Shown piece after piece: positions 23,243 to 33,209 of a stretch of 64,000 nucleotides of DNA; position 1 is the stretch's first letter, and every line of letters begins with the position of its first letter. Both the position numbers and the translations under genes were made by a program. This DNA is from Aphelocoma coerulescens (taxonomy: Eukaryota; Chordata; Aves; Passeriformes; Corvidae). Under the pieces are notes generated by a model, which worked only from the letters and a program-made list of their open reading frames with translations, did not search any database and was not told the DNA's origin. The stretch is from assembly GCF_041296385.1 (NCBI RefSeq), contig NC_091017.1:78235055-78299054 (forward strand). Direction: 5' to 3'.

Positions 23243-23312
23243 CAGGCCTTTGGGGGTTGGGATTAGATCATCTTTAAGGTGCCTTTCATCCCAAACTGTC
23301 CCACGATGCTGG
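23243..23312 (+). mobile_element. CR1 tail, diverged
   Basis: GGATTAGATCATCTTTAAGG, then CATCCCAAACTGTCCCACG: a short decayed 3' end. Confidence 0.6.
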
Positions 23313-23495
23313 AGGGATACAGCAGTGGGAAAGGGAAGGATTCCATGTCCCAGAGTAATTCCAGAGGATTCCACAGGCTCCTTTCCCAGGAGCGTTCCAG
23401 GGTTGTTATCAGCATCTCCAGGATAATTCACCTCCAAGGTGGGACCATTCCCTGACACCTCTTTATCCTGGTATCCCTGTTTGGCCATAATTCCT

Positions 23496-23640
23496 GGAAT
23501 CATGGAATGGTTTGGCTTGGAAGGGACCTCAAACATGATCTAATTCCGACCCCAACACCTCCCACTATCCCAGGTTGCTCCAAGCCCTGTCCAGCCTGGC
23601 CTTGGACACTCCCGGGGATCCAGAGGCAGCCACAGTCCCA
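23496..23640 (-). mobile_element. CR1 tail
   Basis: GGAATCATGGAATGGTTTGG, then CACCTCCCACTATCCCAGG and GGCCTTGGACACTCCCGG. It faces away from the plus-strand tail at 23,757. Confidence 0.88.
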
Positions 23641-23756
23641 TCCTTTTGCAGGAATTCTTCTGCCCTTTTCCAGTCAGGACTGGGAGGAGGTTCCAATTCC
23701 AGCCTCACTGCTGTGGACAATTTTCCTGGGTTTTTCCAGCAGCAGAATAAAATCGG

Positions 23757-23836
23757 AGCATCCTGGGATAGTGGAAGTTGTCCCTGCCCAAGGGGTGATC
23801 CCGAAGATCCCTTCCACAGCATTCTGTGATTCCATG
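23757..23836 (+). mobile_element. CR1 tail
   Basis: TCCTGGGATAGTGGAAGTTG, ending at ATTCTGTGATTCCATG. It forms an outward-facing pair with the tail at 23,496. Confidence 0.82.
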
Positions 23837-24513
23837 TTTCTCTGAACCAGGATCCCAGGAAGTTTCCTAAAAAAATCAATCCATCAGTGCATCTTCATCT
23901 GTTCCCCTTCCTCCTCCCAACTTCCAAACCTTCCCAAAACGGGATAAATGAGCCCCGGGATGCCCAGCCCATGGAATAAACCAGCTGGTGTTTATCTGGG
24001 AATCAGGGAAAAATTCCAAGGCCTAAGGAAAGATTTGGCTCTCCCAGACAAACGATTTTCCCCTCCTGCTCTGGAATTGTTTTCATCCCGTTTCAGGGCT
24101 GGGTGTGAACCTTGCACCTCATTCAAGGACAAAGGAGAAAAATGTGGGAGAAAAAGCAGGAATTTTTTTTTAAAAAGGGATGTTTTTTCTAGAGAATTGC
24201 TCCAGCAGCGCAGAGCTGTGCTTGGCACGGAGCTGGGTGGAGCGGGCATTCCCAGGACCTCCAGACTGGTCTCCAGGGAATCCTAAATTGTGCTTACAGC
24301 TGGGATTAACTCCATCCGGGAATGCTCTGGCAGCTGAGGATCTGCAGGGTCCAGTGAGTCACAATTTCACGGACACGGAGGAGCCCATGGATCCCAGAAG
24401 GTGTCTGGGAGAAGCCTATGGATCATGGATGGTGTCAGGAGGAGCCCAAGAGCTTTTCCTCCTCCCTGGTGGCTGCTTTGGGCAGGCTCTGGAGTCATGG
24501 ATCGGGATATGAG
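23837..24513. other. non-coding, nothing recognised
   Basis: Anonymous sequence between CR1 copies. Confidence 0.5.
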
Positions 24514-25233
24514 CGTGCTCCAAAGTTTGGCAGATCCTTGGTGCTGGTCCAAAATTAATCCAGGGAGGGGATGAACAGCTGGAGCAGCCCTGGGAGAAGG
24601 ATTTGGGATGTTGTGGATGAGGCTGGAATGGCCCAGCCCAGAACTCCCCATGCCCTGGGCTGATCCCAGCGTGGGCAGCAGGAAAGGTGGGAATTCTGTC
24701 CCTGGGCCCCCTCAGGTGAGAGCCCACCTGCAGAGCTGCCCCAGCCCTGGGGCCAACAGCAGAAGGACGTGGAGCTGCTGGAGAGAGCCCAGAGGAGGCC
24801 CCGGAGCTGCTGCAGGGCTGGAGCCCCTCTGCTCTGGATCAGCCTGGGAGAGCTGGGAATGTTCCCCTGGAGAAGGGAAGGAGCCAGGGAGAGCTGGGAG
24901 CCCCTTGCAGGGCCTAAAGGGGCTCCAGGAGAGCTGCAGAGGGACTGGGGCCAAGGGCTGGAGGGCCAGGAGGCAGGGAATGGCTTCCCAGTGGGAAAGG
25001 GGAGCTTGGGCTGGGATGTTGGGAAGGAATTGCTGGCTGGGAGGGTGGGGAGGGGCTGGGCTGGAATTGCCAGAGCAGCTGGGGCTGCCCCTGGATCCCT
25101 GGCAGTGCCCAAGGCCAGGCTGGACACCGGGGCTTGGATCCAGCTGGGATAGTGGGAGGCGTTTCTGCCCATGGATGGGGTGGGAATGGGATGGGATTTA
25201 AGGTCCCTTCCCACCCCAACCATTCCATGATTC
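24514..25233 (+). mobile_element. CR1 3' fragment, 720 bp
   Basis: One of the two longest copies. It starts at CTCCAAAGTTTGGCAGATCC, passes ATTTGGGATGTTGTGGATG and the CR1 motif GTGAGAGCCCACCTGCAGAG, continues through the full young body and ends in CATTCCATGATTCC. The copy at 57,350-58,077 covers the same span in the opposite orientation with only scattered differences. Confidence 0.93.
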
Positions 25234-25993
25234 CCAGCCTTTGCCTCCAAGAATTTGTATCCCATTTTTCCTTCCTTTAAAAGCCATTCCTGAGTTTTTG
25301 GGACAGTGAGGATGTTGTGCACTCAGAGATGAAGGAATTCCAGGAAAGAAGGTGCTTTCCTAAGGACAATCCAATGGGAACACGCCTTGGGATTCAGCCA
25401 CATCTGGAGTTAATTTTTCCAGAGAGAGATCGGGGCCTTTTTTTTATTTTTTTCCCAGCACTACAATGATACAGAAATTCAGGGAATTGTTTCCTCTGGG
25501 AAAAAAAGATAACACTGAGGCCTTTTTGGGAAAAAAAAAATTAAAAGTACAATAACACAGCCCTCTGGAATTCTCGGTTTCAAACTGATTCCTGGTCTCA
25601 GCATGGAATTTAAAGAATTCCTTGTGAGGATTAAAGGAGCTGAAAACAAAACAAAGCACCTTGGAGTGGAACAAAACACTCGGAGATGCTCTGGGATCCA
25701 AAATCCAGAGCCCTTTGTTTCCCCACAATAAAAACAGGGATAAATCTTGGAGTTTTTTGAAGTTCAGCTGAAGCTCTGGCCACTGTTTGCTGGGAAAATG
25801 GTGGGATTTTAGGGATAAAGGTGATTTTTGCTGGCACAGGAAGTGGGGATGAGGAGGGGGAGAATCTGAGGAGGGAATACAGGTGGGGAATTGTATCCAT
25901 GTCAAAGCTGTCCCATAAATAAATGGAATTTCGCATTTCTCCCAAGTTCCGTGTGGAACTGGGAGAGAGAGCAGTGCAGACCCAGTGGAAATA
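25234..25993. other. lower-GC block, possible 3' UTR on minus strand
   Basis: No repeat. Read on the minus strand, the block is T/A-richer than its flanks, keeps few GGAATTCC words, and ends at about 25,440 with ATAAA embedded in an A-run (AATAAA-type hexamer at plus 25,443-25,448). That is the look of a 3' untranslated region or a conserved element. No coding exon is visible next to it. Confidence 0.25.
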
Positions 25994-26314
25994 ATCATGG
26001 AATCATGGAATGGTTTGGGCTGGGAGGGAAGGAAAGATGATCCAGGGCCACCCCATCCATGGGCAGGGACACCTCCCACTATCCCAGCTGGATCCAAGCC
26101 CCAGTGTCCAGCCTGGCCTTGGGCATTCCCAGGGATCCAGGGGCAGCCCCAGCTGCTCTGGCAATTCCAGCCCAGCCCCTCCCCACCCTCCCAGCCAGCA
26201 ATTCCTTCCCAACATCCCACCCCAAGCTCCCCTTTCCCACTGGGAAGCCATTCCCTGCCTCCTGGCCCTCCAGCCCTTGGCCCCAGTCCCTCTGCAGCTC
26301 TCCTGGAGCCCCGT
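25994..26314 (-). mobile_element. CR1 3' fragment
   Basis: Starts ATCATGGAATCATGGAATGG and has the young body. It ends at CTGGAGCCCC, next to an older CR1. Confidence 0.92.
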
Positions 26315-26321
26315 TAGGTTT

Positions 26322-26660
26322 CCATATCCGCTCGTTTGTTGGGCACTTCCAGGGATGGAGACTCCACTGCTGCCCTGGGCGGTTCCAATGTTTAATCGTT
26401 CTTTCCAGGAAGGAATTTTCCCAGTATCCAACCTGACCCTCCCCTGGCACCTGAGGTCATCCCCTCTCATCCTGTCCTTGTTCCCTGGGAGCAGATCCCA
26501 AATCTCCCCCCGTTGCCCCCTCCTGCCAGGGAATTCCAGATAGAGGGAAAAGATCCCTCTGGATCCTCCTTTGCTCCAGGCTGAGCCCCTTCCTGGCTCT
26601 GCTGCCTTCCCTGGACATGCTCCAGCCCCTCCATGTCCTTGTCCTGAGGGTCCAAAATGT
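26322..26660 (-). mobile_element. older CR1 fragment
   Basis: Minus-strand CR1 of an older subfamily: CACTTCCAGGGATGGAGACT, CATCCCCTCTCATCCTGTCC and CTCCTTTGCTCCAGGCTGAG. Its own 3' end is missing next to the younger copy, consistent with nesting or deletion. Confidence 0.85.
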
Positions 26661-27873
26661 TGGACATGTTCAGACCAGTGAAATTTCCCTGAGATTTTAG
26701 CAGAGGATCCTCAGGACTCACAGATCTCCCGGGAATATTTCCTCCTGTGGAATAACATGGCCTTTCCCACTTCTGGAATATTCCTGCATGCCGAATTAAA
26801 GGAATGTCACCAGACACCTCATCCATGATGGCTTTTCCCTCTGAACTTGTGTTCCAGGACATCCATTACTCCAAAAAAGGGGATACAGGAGGAGAAGCTC
26901 CTAATGGCTCCCAAAATTCCCTGGAAAAATCCCAGTCCACTGCCAGGTTAAAATTTAATTAAACAGGGATGAAGCCTTTCCCAGGTCCAGGAAGGACGGG
27001 ATTCTTTTGGAATGCCGAGTATTCCTGAACCTCCAGTTGTGCATAATTCCAGTTTGGGAGCCTGTGGAGAGATGGAGCTCGTCTGCATTTCCTGGCCTGA
27101 GAAACCTTGGGAAACCTTCGGAGCCATTCCCAAGCATCTGGGAAAGTCTTCCCCTCTCTCATGGAACGGGAACAACCGGGGGGTTGGTTTGAACTTTCTG
27201 GCACAGAGCAAGTGGAGAAAGGAAGAGCCCGGGAGTGGGATTGTCTCCGAGTCCAGAGAAGAAGGAGCTGGAAGCAATTCAGAGCCTCAGCCGAGCTCCG
27301 GAGGCCCAAAATCCCGGCTGGAATCCCAGAGCTCGTATCCCGCTCATTTTCGGGCGGCTGTAATGGAAAACAGCAGCCATGGGTAAGTAGCCGTGGCCGC
27401 GTTCGCTCCGGGCTGGGACAATCCCGAGGTTCTCACGAGCTACTGCTCTGGCAAATCCCTGCTCCCAGGGGCACCAGCGCATGGGAGTTTCCCTGGAAGC
27501 AGGAGCAGAGCAGCTGGAATGTTCGCGGAGAGGTGGATGCGGGGATGGAGAGCGGCTGAGACATTCCAAAGGGCCTTCCAAAGGGGAAGGAACAAAGTCA
27601 TGGATCTGACAGGGAGCAGGGTGGGAAGCCCGGAGTGGTGGTGGGATCCTCTGGGCGCTCCAGCAGCTCCATGATCCAGAGCTCCGACCTCTCCCGCCTG
27701 GAATCCGTCCCCGCTGTTGTCCTTACAGAGCTGAGGATGGAGCAGGTCTCCAGAAGGACCTGGAGGAAGATGGAAAATGAGCCCAAAAATGGTCATTTTG
27801 CATGGATGAGCCCAGAAGAGATCTCCAAGCACCTCCATGAGTTGTGGCTGGGAATTCTCCTGGAATGTCGCAG
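26661..27873. other. non-coding, CpG-containing stretch
   Basis: Around 27,330-27,480 CpG is denser than usual here (GGCCGCGTTCGCTCCGGG), beside CAGCCATGGGTAAGTAG. A possible acceptor (GTTGTCCTTACAG) at 27,716-27,728 precedes an open frame to 27,895. I recognise no protein. Confidence 0.35.
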
Positions 27874-28030
27874 TCATGGAATCATGGAATGTTAAGGATT
27901 GGAAGGGGCCTTAAAGATGATTCCATTCCCACCCCCATCCATGGGCAGGGACACCTCCTTCTATCCCAGGCTGCTCCAAGCCCCATCCAAGCTGGCCTTG
28001 GACATTTCCAGGGATCCAGGGGCATCCAGA
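27874..28030 (-). mobile_element. CR1 tail
   Basis: TCATGGAATCATGGAATG, then CATGGGCAGGGACACCTCC and GGCCTTGGACATTTCCAGGG. It faces away from the tail at 28,137. Confidence 0.9.
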
Positions 28031-28136
28031 ATCTCCCTCCTCATATTCCTTCCAAGCTCATGGAAACTCAGCCACGTGTGGTGCAAACCTCGGGATGGGG
28101 GTGCAGGATTCCAACCAAAAGGATGGAGCTTGGAAA

Positions 28137-28233
28137 AACCTGGGATAGTGGAAGGTGTCCCTGCCCATGGCAGGGGTGGAACTGGAGGATCTTTGAGGTC
28201 CCGTCCCACCCAAACCATTCCAGGATTCCATGA
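28137..28233 (+). mobile_element. CR1 tail
   Basis: ACCTGGGATAGTGGAAGGTG, then TCTTTGAGGTCCCGTCCCAC, ending at CCAGGATTCCATGA. Confidence 0.9.
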
Positions 28234-28627
28234 AATCTGCATCCAGGCTTTGCCTGGGACAGAATCACCAGCCTGGGGAAAAGAATTTTCTGGGAGGTGT
28301 TCCCGACCCAGCTGGATGAAAGGAACATTTCCAGAGGAAGCCTCATTCCATGAACTTTACGGGGCAGATTAGCAGAGGATTTGGGCGGCATTCCTGGGAT
28401 AATCCTGGGAGGGCTTTGTGTGGGATGTCTGCTCTGGGTTCGGAAAATTGAATTGGACTCAGAAGGATGGGATTCCATAGGATTCCATGGGATTCCAGCT
28501 CTGCTGAACGGAATGGGGAGAAGTTTGCTCACCGTGCCTCAGTTTCCCCTGGGCAGAAGAGCCTCCTTTGGAAGTTTTCGTGTGCTTTCCAGATTAAAGG
28601 AAAAATCTGGATTAAATTCCACGTGGA
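28234..28627. other. non-coding, nothing recognised
   Basis: Short unique stretch between CR1 fragments. Confidence 0.5.
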
Positions 28628-28985
28628 TTTTAAATCCCTCCAGGGATGGGGACTCCACCACTGCCCTGGGCAGCTGTGCCACAGCTGAACAGCCCTTTCC
28701 ATGAAGGAATATTCCCTAATTTCCAGCCTAAGCTTCCCCTGACACAGCTTGAGGCCGTTCCCTCTCATCCTCTCCCTTGTTCCCAGCGATCCCAACCTTC
28801 CCCTGGCTGCCCCCTCCCATCAGGGAATTCCAGAGACGGAAAAGATCCCTTTGGATCCTCCTTTTCTCCAGGCTGAGCCCCTTTCCCAGCTCCGTTCCTT
28901 TCCCTGGACACACTCCAGGACCTCCAGGTCTTTGTTTGGAGAACCCAAAACTGCTCCTGGGATTTGAAGTGTGGCCTCATTGTCA
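28628..28985 (-). mobile_element. older CR1 fragment
   Basis: CCTCCAGGGATGGGGACTCC, TTCCCTCTCATCCTCTCCC, CTCCTTTTCTCCAGGCTGAG and GAAGTGTGGCCTCATTGTCA, in the order expected of antisense CR1. A GGGAT array starts right at its end. Confidence 0.88.
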
Positions 28986-28991
28986 CAGGGT

Positions 28992-29288
28992 AGGGATGGG
29001 ATGGGATGGGATGGGATGGGATGGGATGGGATGGGATGGGATGGGATGGGATGGGATGGGATGGGATGGGATGGGATGGGATGAGATGGGATGGATGGGA
29101 CAGGATAGGGTTGGATGAGATGGGATAGGGATGGGATAGGGATGGGTTGGGATGAGATAGGGATGGGAATGGATGGGATGGGATGGATGGACAGGATGGG
29201 GTTGGATGAGATGGGATAGGGATGGATGTGACAGGACAGGGATGGGGTGGGATGGGACGGATGGGACAGGATAGGGATGGATGGGACA
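28992..29288 (+). repeat. (GGGAT)n array with degenerate tail
   Basis: About 90 bp of near-perfect GGGAT, then some 200 bp of degenerate units (GGGATAGGGATGG, GGATGGACAGGAT). The perfect part lies against the CR1 end. Confidence 0.95.
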
Positions 29289-29546
29289 GCAGCACTTTGT
29301 GTTTGCCAGGAATTATCTGCAGATGATCCCACACCCTGGAGATTCTCCTCCGGAATTCTGCTCCCAAGGGCAGCTCCAGAGGTTCTCTGGATCCACCAGG
29401 AAGAGCCTGTGGATGCACCAGCCCAGGACCTTCCTCTGGGACACTGAGGTGAGAGTCACAGCCCCTGGAGTGAATTCCTTGCATGGCCATTCCCTCTGGA
29501 GTTCCCTCCAGTGGACACGGCACTGGGATTCCAAGGGAAAATCACA
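29289..29546. other. non-coding, nothing recognised
   Basis: Short unique stretch. Confidence 0.5.
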
Positions 29547-29616
29547 AAATCATGGAATGGTTCAGTTTGGAAAGGACCTCACCCAGTTCCACACCTCCCA
29601 CCATCCCAAGTTGCTC
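29547..29616 (-). mobile_element. CR1 tail, diverged
   Basis: AAATCATGGAATGGTTCAG, then GGAAAGGACCTCACCC and CCTCCCACCATCCCAAG. Confidence 0.75.
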
Positions 29617-29983
29617 TTCCAATGGATCTTTGCACCTCTTATCCCTTCCCACTCCCACTCCCTCGTTGCAAACGAATCCAACACAGCTCCAGCATTCCAG
29701 GACCCTCTCTGGCCATCCCACCCCTTGCTCTTCCCAATGGGAAGGACCAGCTGCGGCCAAGCCAGCCCCGAGCATGATCCATGAGGCCCTGGAGAAGTTG
29801 TTGACAGGGGAAATCCAGGCCGGGCCAGAGATCTGAGGGAGCCGCGGGCACTGCTGGATCCTGGCACTGGGACAACCCCCTGGATTTGTCCTGGATCCTT
29901 CTCCCGGGGAGTTTTTTTCCCCAAGGGAGTTTATGGCTCGGCCAGAGGCGGAAATCCCATGCCAGGATTTTAACAAGGCTTTC
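29617..29983. other. non-coding, nothing recognised
   Basis: Unique sequence between a CR1 tail and a conserved-looking block. Confidence 0.5.
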
Positions 29984-30330
29984 CTATAAATATTTCTCTT
30001 TTAGCTTAGGATAAAGGCGGGGTCTGCTCCGATGGAAAGGAGGGAAAAGCCGGGGAAATCCATTTGTTTTCCCATTTAAGCAAAACCACACATCCCTGGA
30101 ATTATAGGCAGCATCCTCTGGCAAATGTGACCCTGTTTTTGCTGGAATTATTTATGTCCTGAGAGTGGGAATTACATGGAGCCTCGTGCACAGCCCCCAA
30201 CTCTTGGACTCCGAAATGGTTCCCATTTGTGGCTAAAAAGAAGGGAAACAACTGGAAAACAATTGGATTTATGGTTTGTCCGAACATCTGTACAATTACA
30301 CTGGAACTGGCAGCTGGAAAAGGAATTTTT
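29984..30330. other. candidate conserved non-coding element
   Basis: A CR1-free block with balanced base composition and few of the local GGAATTCC words. It opens with CTATAAATAT (29,984-29,993), a good MEF2-type match, and continues with AT-containing motifs (GGCTAAAAAGAAGGG, AACAATTGGATTTATGG). No open frame supports coding. Conservation is inferred from texture only. Confidence 0.3.
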
Positions 30331-30375
30331 CCCTTTTCTCCCCCAAATATTTGATCTGTTTTAGGGGTGGCTGCT

Positions 30376-30413
30376 GGGGGGTTTTGTTGTTTTGAGGGGT
30401 TTTAGGGTTGGGG
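30376..30413 (+). other. potential G-quadruplex
   Basis: Four G-runs of 6, 4, 3 and 4 in 38 bp. The loops are 14, 5 and 2 bases, and the segment includes TTAGGGTTGGGG. Confidence 0.5.
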
Positions 30414-30589
30414 TTTTTTTCTGGAAACTCCCACTGGTGGCTCTGGGAAAGCTCCAAAAATAGGATGAGGATGGATATGGTCAGGGTGTAATGTGTGCAA
30501 GGAATTCAGGGAGAAAAATCCATGGAAAAGCAGAGATACCTGCAGTATTTTCCCATAGAATATGAGAACTGGTGACAGGAGCAGCTCAG

Positions 30590-30719
30590 AATCCCTGGAA
30601 GTGTCCAGGGCCAGGTTGGATGGAGCTTGGAGGCACCTGGGATAGTGGGAGGTGTCCCTGAACATGGATGGGGTGGAAAGGGGTGGGATTCCAGGTCCTT
30701 TCCAACCCAAAGCATTCCA
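30590..30719 (+). mobile_element. CR1 tail, first unit of a composite
   Basis: CCAGGGCCAGGTTGGATGG, then the variant CCCTGAACATGGATGGGG, running to AAAGCATTCCAGCATTCTGG, where a second CR1 body begins. Confidence 0.87.
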
Positions 30720-31139
30720 GCATTCTGGAGCCCCTCTGCTCTGGATCAGGCTGGGAGAGCTGGGAATGTTCCCCTGGAGAAGGGAAGGAGCCAGGGAGAG
30801 CTGGGAGCCCCTTGCAGGGCCTAAAGGGGCTCCAGGAGAGCTGCAGAGGGACTGGGGCCAAGGGCTGGAGGGCCAGGAGGCAGGGAATGGCTTCCCAGTG
30901 GGAAAGGGGAGCTTGGGCTGGGATGTTGGGAAGGAATTGCTGGCTGGGAGGGTGGGGAGGGGCTGGGCTGGAACTGCCAGAGCAGCTGGGGCTGCCCCTG
31001 GATCCCTGGGAATGCCCAAGGCCAGGCTGGACACTGGGGCTTGGATCCACCTGGGATGGTGGGAGGTGTCCCTGACCACGGAGGGGGTGGAATGGTTGGG
31101 ATTTAAGGTCCCTTTCCATCCCAAACCATTCCAGGATTT
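30720..31139 (+). mobile_element. CR1 3' fragment, second unit of a composite
   Basis: From GAGCCCCTCTGCTCTGGATC through the full young body to CCCAAACCATTCCAGGATT. Confidence 0.92.
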
Positions 31140-31569
31140 CCTGGTTTGCCATGATTTGCCTTCCAGGAGACAGGAAAAGCCCATTGTCCCCTTCCAGCCC
31201 ACGGAGCTCCAAATAGAGGAAAGCTGGATTTTCCAAAGGCATTTCCATAATTCAAGGATGAGACAAAGCCCTCGGTGGACACTGAAGATGTACAAATGCC
31301 CAGCTCCCATGGCAATCCATGAATCCAGGAAAGTAGGTCCAGGGAAAATTAGGAAAAGCCCAGCAGGGCTTCATTTCTATTTTTAGATCTTTAAATGTAA
31401 ATATTCTTTTCCAACATCACCTCTGGAAGCTCCAATTCCAGTGGAATTTACTCCTCCTTTACTCCGTGTTCCGGGTGAGGCCACACCTGGATTATTCCTG
31501 GTTACGGACGGATAAACAGCTGGAGGGATTTTTCTCCTGGGATTATTTTTCCTCTTCCCGTGAAGAATT
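31140..31569. other. non-coding, nothing recognised
   Basis: Unique sequence, no supported gene. Confidence 0.5.
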
Positions 31570-31960
31570 CCCGTCTTGTTCACGACTTGTCCAAGTTTAT
31601 TAAACTGCCAAGCTTAATAATTTATGGAAAATTCATTTCCATAAATTCCCAATAACTTCTTGTATCATCAGATCCATTTTAACCCAGTTTTATGGGAATT
31701 TTCCACGCTGCGAAAACCAAAGGAGCTGGACCAATGATGACAAGAGGAGCCGTGCAAACAGCTGGCGGCACTTTTCCGACATCCCGGTCCTCCTTGAACA
31801 TCTGGATGCGACTCGGAGAAGCACTTGGAGAATTTAACTCCTTTCAAGTGCTCATCCACTTCCCCTCCTAAACAAAGCAGAAAATTCCATCTTTTTTTCT
31901 GCAGCAGAGGGAAGTTAAAATTCCCCATTTCCTCACGGATCAGCAAAATCCATTCTGGGA
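31570..31960. other. candidate conserved non-coding element
   Basis: AT-richer, CR1-free block with non-local vocabulary (ATTTATGGAAAATTCATTTCC, ACCAATGATGACAAGAGG, AAACAAAGCAGAAAATTCC). ACAAAG-type sites suggest SOX/TCF binding but are short. A minus-strand frame is open across part of it and is not recognisable. Confidence 0.3.
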
Positions 31961-32187
31961 TGAGGAGTGTTTTATGGATTTGTTATCCATGGATCCAAAC
32001 AATCCTGAAGGGCCCTGTGCTTGTACTCAAATTTTGGGATGTTCTTTCGGTTGTAGGCAGCATCCAGAGGCTTTGGATGCGTTATCCTGGGAACATCTGT
32101 GGGCACAGGACATGTGGCTCTGTCCATCTCCCGTCCTTCCCCAGTGGGAAGCTCGTTCCATGGGAATGCTGCATCCTGAGGCTGGGA
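31961..32187. other. non-coding, nothing recognised
   Basis: Short stretch before a CR1 tail. Confidence 0.5.
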
Positions 32188-32300
32188 TAGAATCATGGAA
32201 TGATTTGGGTTGGAAGGGACCTCAAAGTTCATCTCATTCCATGGGCAGGGATATTTTTCCATTATCCCAGGTTGCTCCAAGCCCTGTCCAATCTGGCCTC
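32188..32300 (-). mobile_element. CR1 tail
   Basis: TAGAATCATGGAATGATTTG, then GGAAGGGACCTCAAAG and CCCAGGTTGCTCCAAGCC. Confidence 0.87.
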
Positions 32301-32436
32301 CACCTCCACCTGGATCTCCAACTCCGGTCCAATATCCTTCTCCTCCATTCCCAATGGATTTATTATGGAGCATGGATTATGATGTCATAGTGCAAATGCC
32401 TCTCCAGGGGTTTATTTATGCCCAAAGGAAACACCG

Positions 32437-32548
32437 CTGGTATCCAAGGAATTCCTGGATGTGGCACTCGGTGCCAAGGTGGGGATTGGGCGCAGTTTGG
32501 ACTCGATGAGCTTGGAGGGCTTTTCCAACCTCAGGGATTCTGGGATTC
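32437..32548 (+). mobile_element. CR1 tail, different subfamily
   Basis: GAATTCCTGGATGTGGCACT, then TTTGGACTCGATGAGCTTGG and CTTTTCCAACCTCAGGGATT. This is the 3' end of another CR1 subfamily, also seen at 45.1 and 59.7 kb. Confidence 0.78.
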
Positions 32549-32710
32549 TGCTGCCAGAGCCTGTTCCCTGTTTTTTCCGAGTCCTGCTGTGGCACAGGAT
32601 CCAGAGCAATGGGTCCAGCAGCTTCGCCCGGTTTCCTTCCTGCAGCCTGGCAGAGCTGGTGGAAACGGGGATTGTTGGGATCATTGAAAGGAAATCCAGT
32701 CTCCTCTGAA

Positions 32711-32760
32711 GTCATGGAATCATGGAATGTTACGGGGTTGGAATGGACCTTAAAGACCTT
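32711..32760 (-). mobile_element. CR1 tail, short
   Basis: GTCATGGAATCATGGAATG, then GGTTGGAATGGACCTTAAAG. It faces away from the plus-strand CR1 that follows. Confidence 0.82.
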
Positions 32761-32827
32761 AAACCACTGCATGAAGCATTGGAGAATCCACACAAAGGTC
32801 ACCATGTGTTATCCAGGGAAACCCCAT

Positions 32828-33209
32828 CCCTGGAAGCGTCCAAGGCCAGGTCAGATGGGGCTTGGAGCAACTTTGGAGAAGAAAAGGAGCCAGGGAGAGC
32901 TGGGAGCCCCTTGCAGGGCCTAAAGGGGCTCCAGGAGAGCTGCAGAGGGACTGGGGACAAGGGCTGGAGGGCCAGGAGGCAGGGAATGGCTTCCCAGTGG
33001 GAAAGGGGAGCTTGGGGTGGGATGTTGGGAACGAATTGCTGGCTGGGAGGGTGGGGTGGGGCTGGGCTGGAATTGCCAGAGCAGCTGGGGCTGCCCCTGG
33101 ATCCCTGGCAGTGCCCAAGGCCAGGCTGGACACTGGGGCTTGGATCCACCTGGGACAGTGGGAGGTGTCCCTGCCCATGGAATGGTTTCTGAATGGATGG
33201 GATTTAAGG
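32828..33209 (+). mobile_element. CR1 fragment made of two joined pieces
   Basis: CATCCCTGGAAGCGTCCAAG (tail section) runs to about 32,875 and then switches to an upstream body section, AAAAGGAGCCAGGGAGAGC, which continues to the usual end GGGATTTAAGG. Confidence 0.88.

Noticed and set aside
28628..28985. Possible solo LTR
   Set aside because: Motif order matches antisense CR1 of an older subfamily. No TG...CA ends or target duplication seen.
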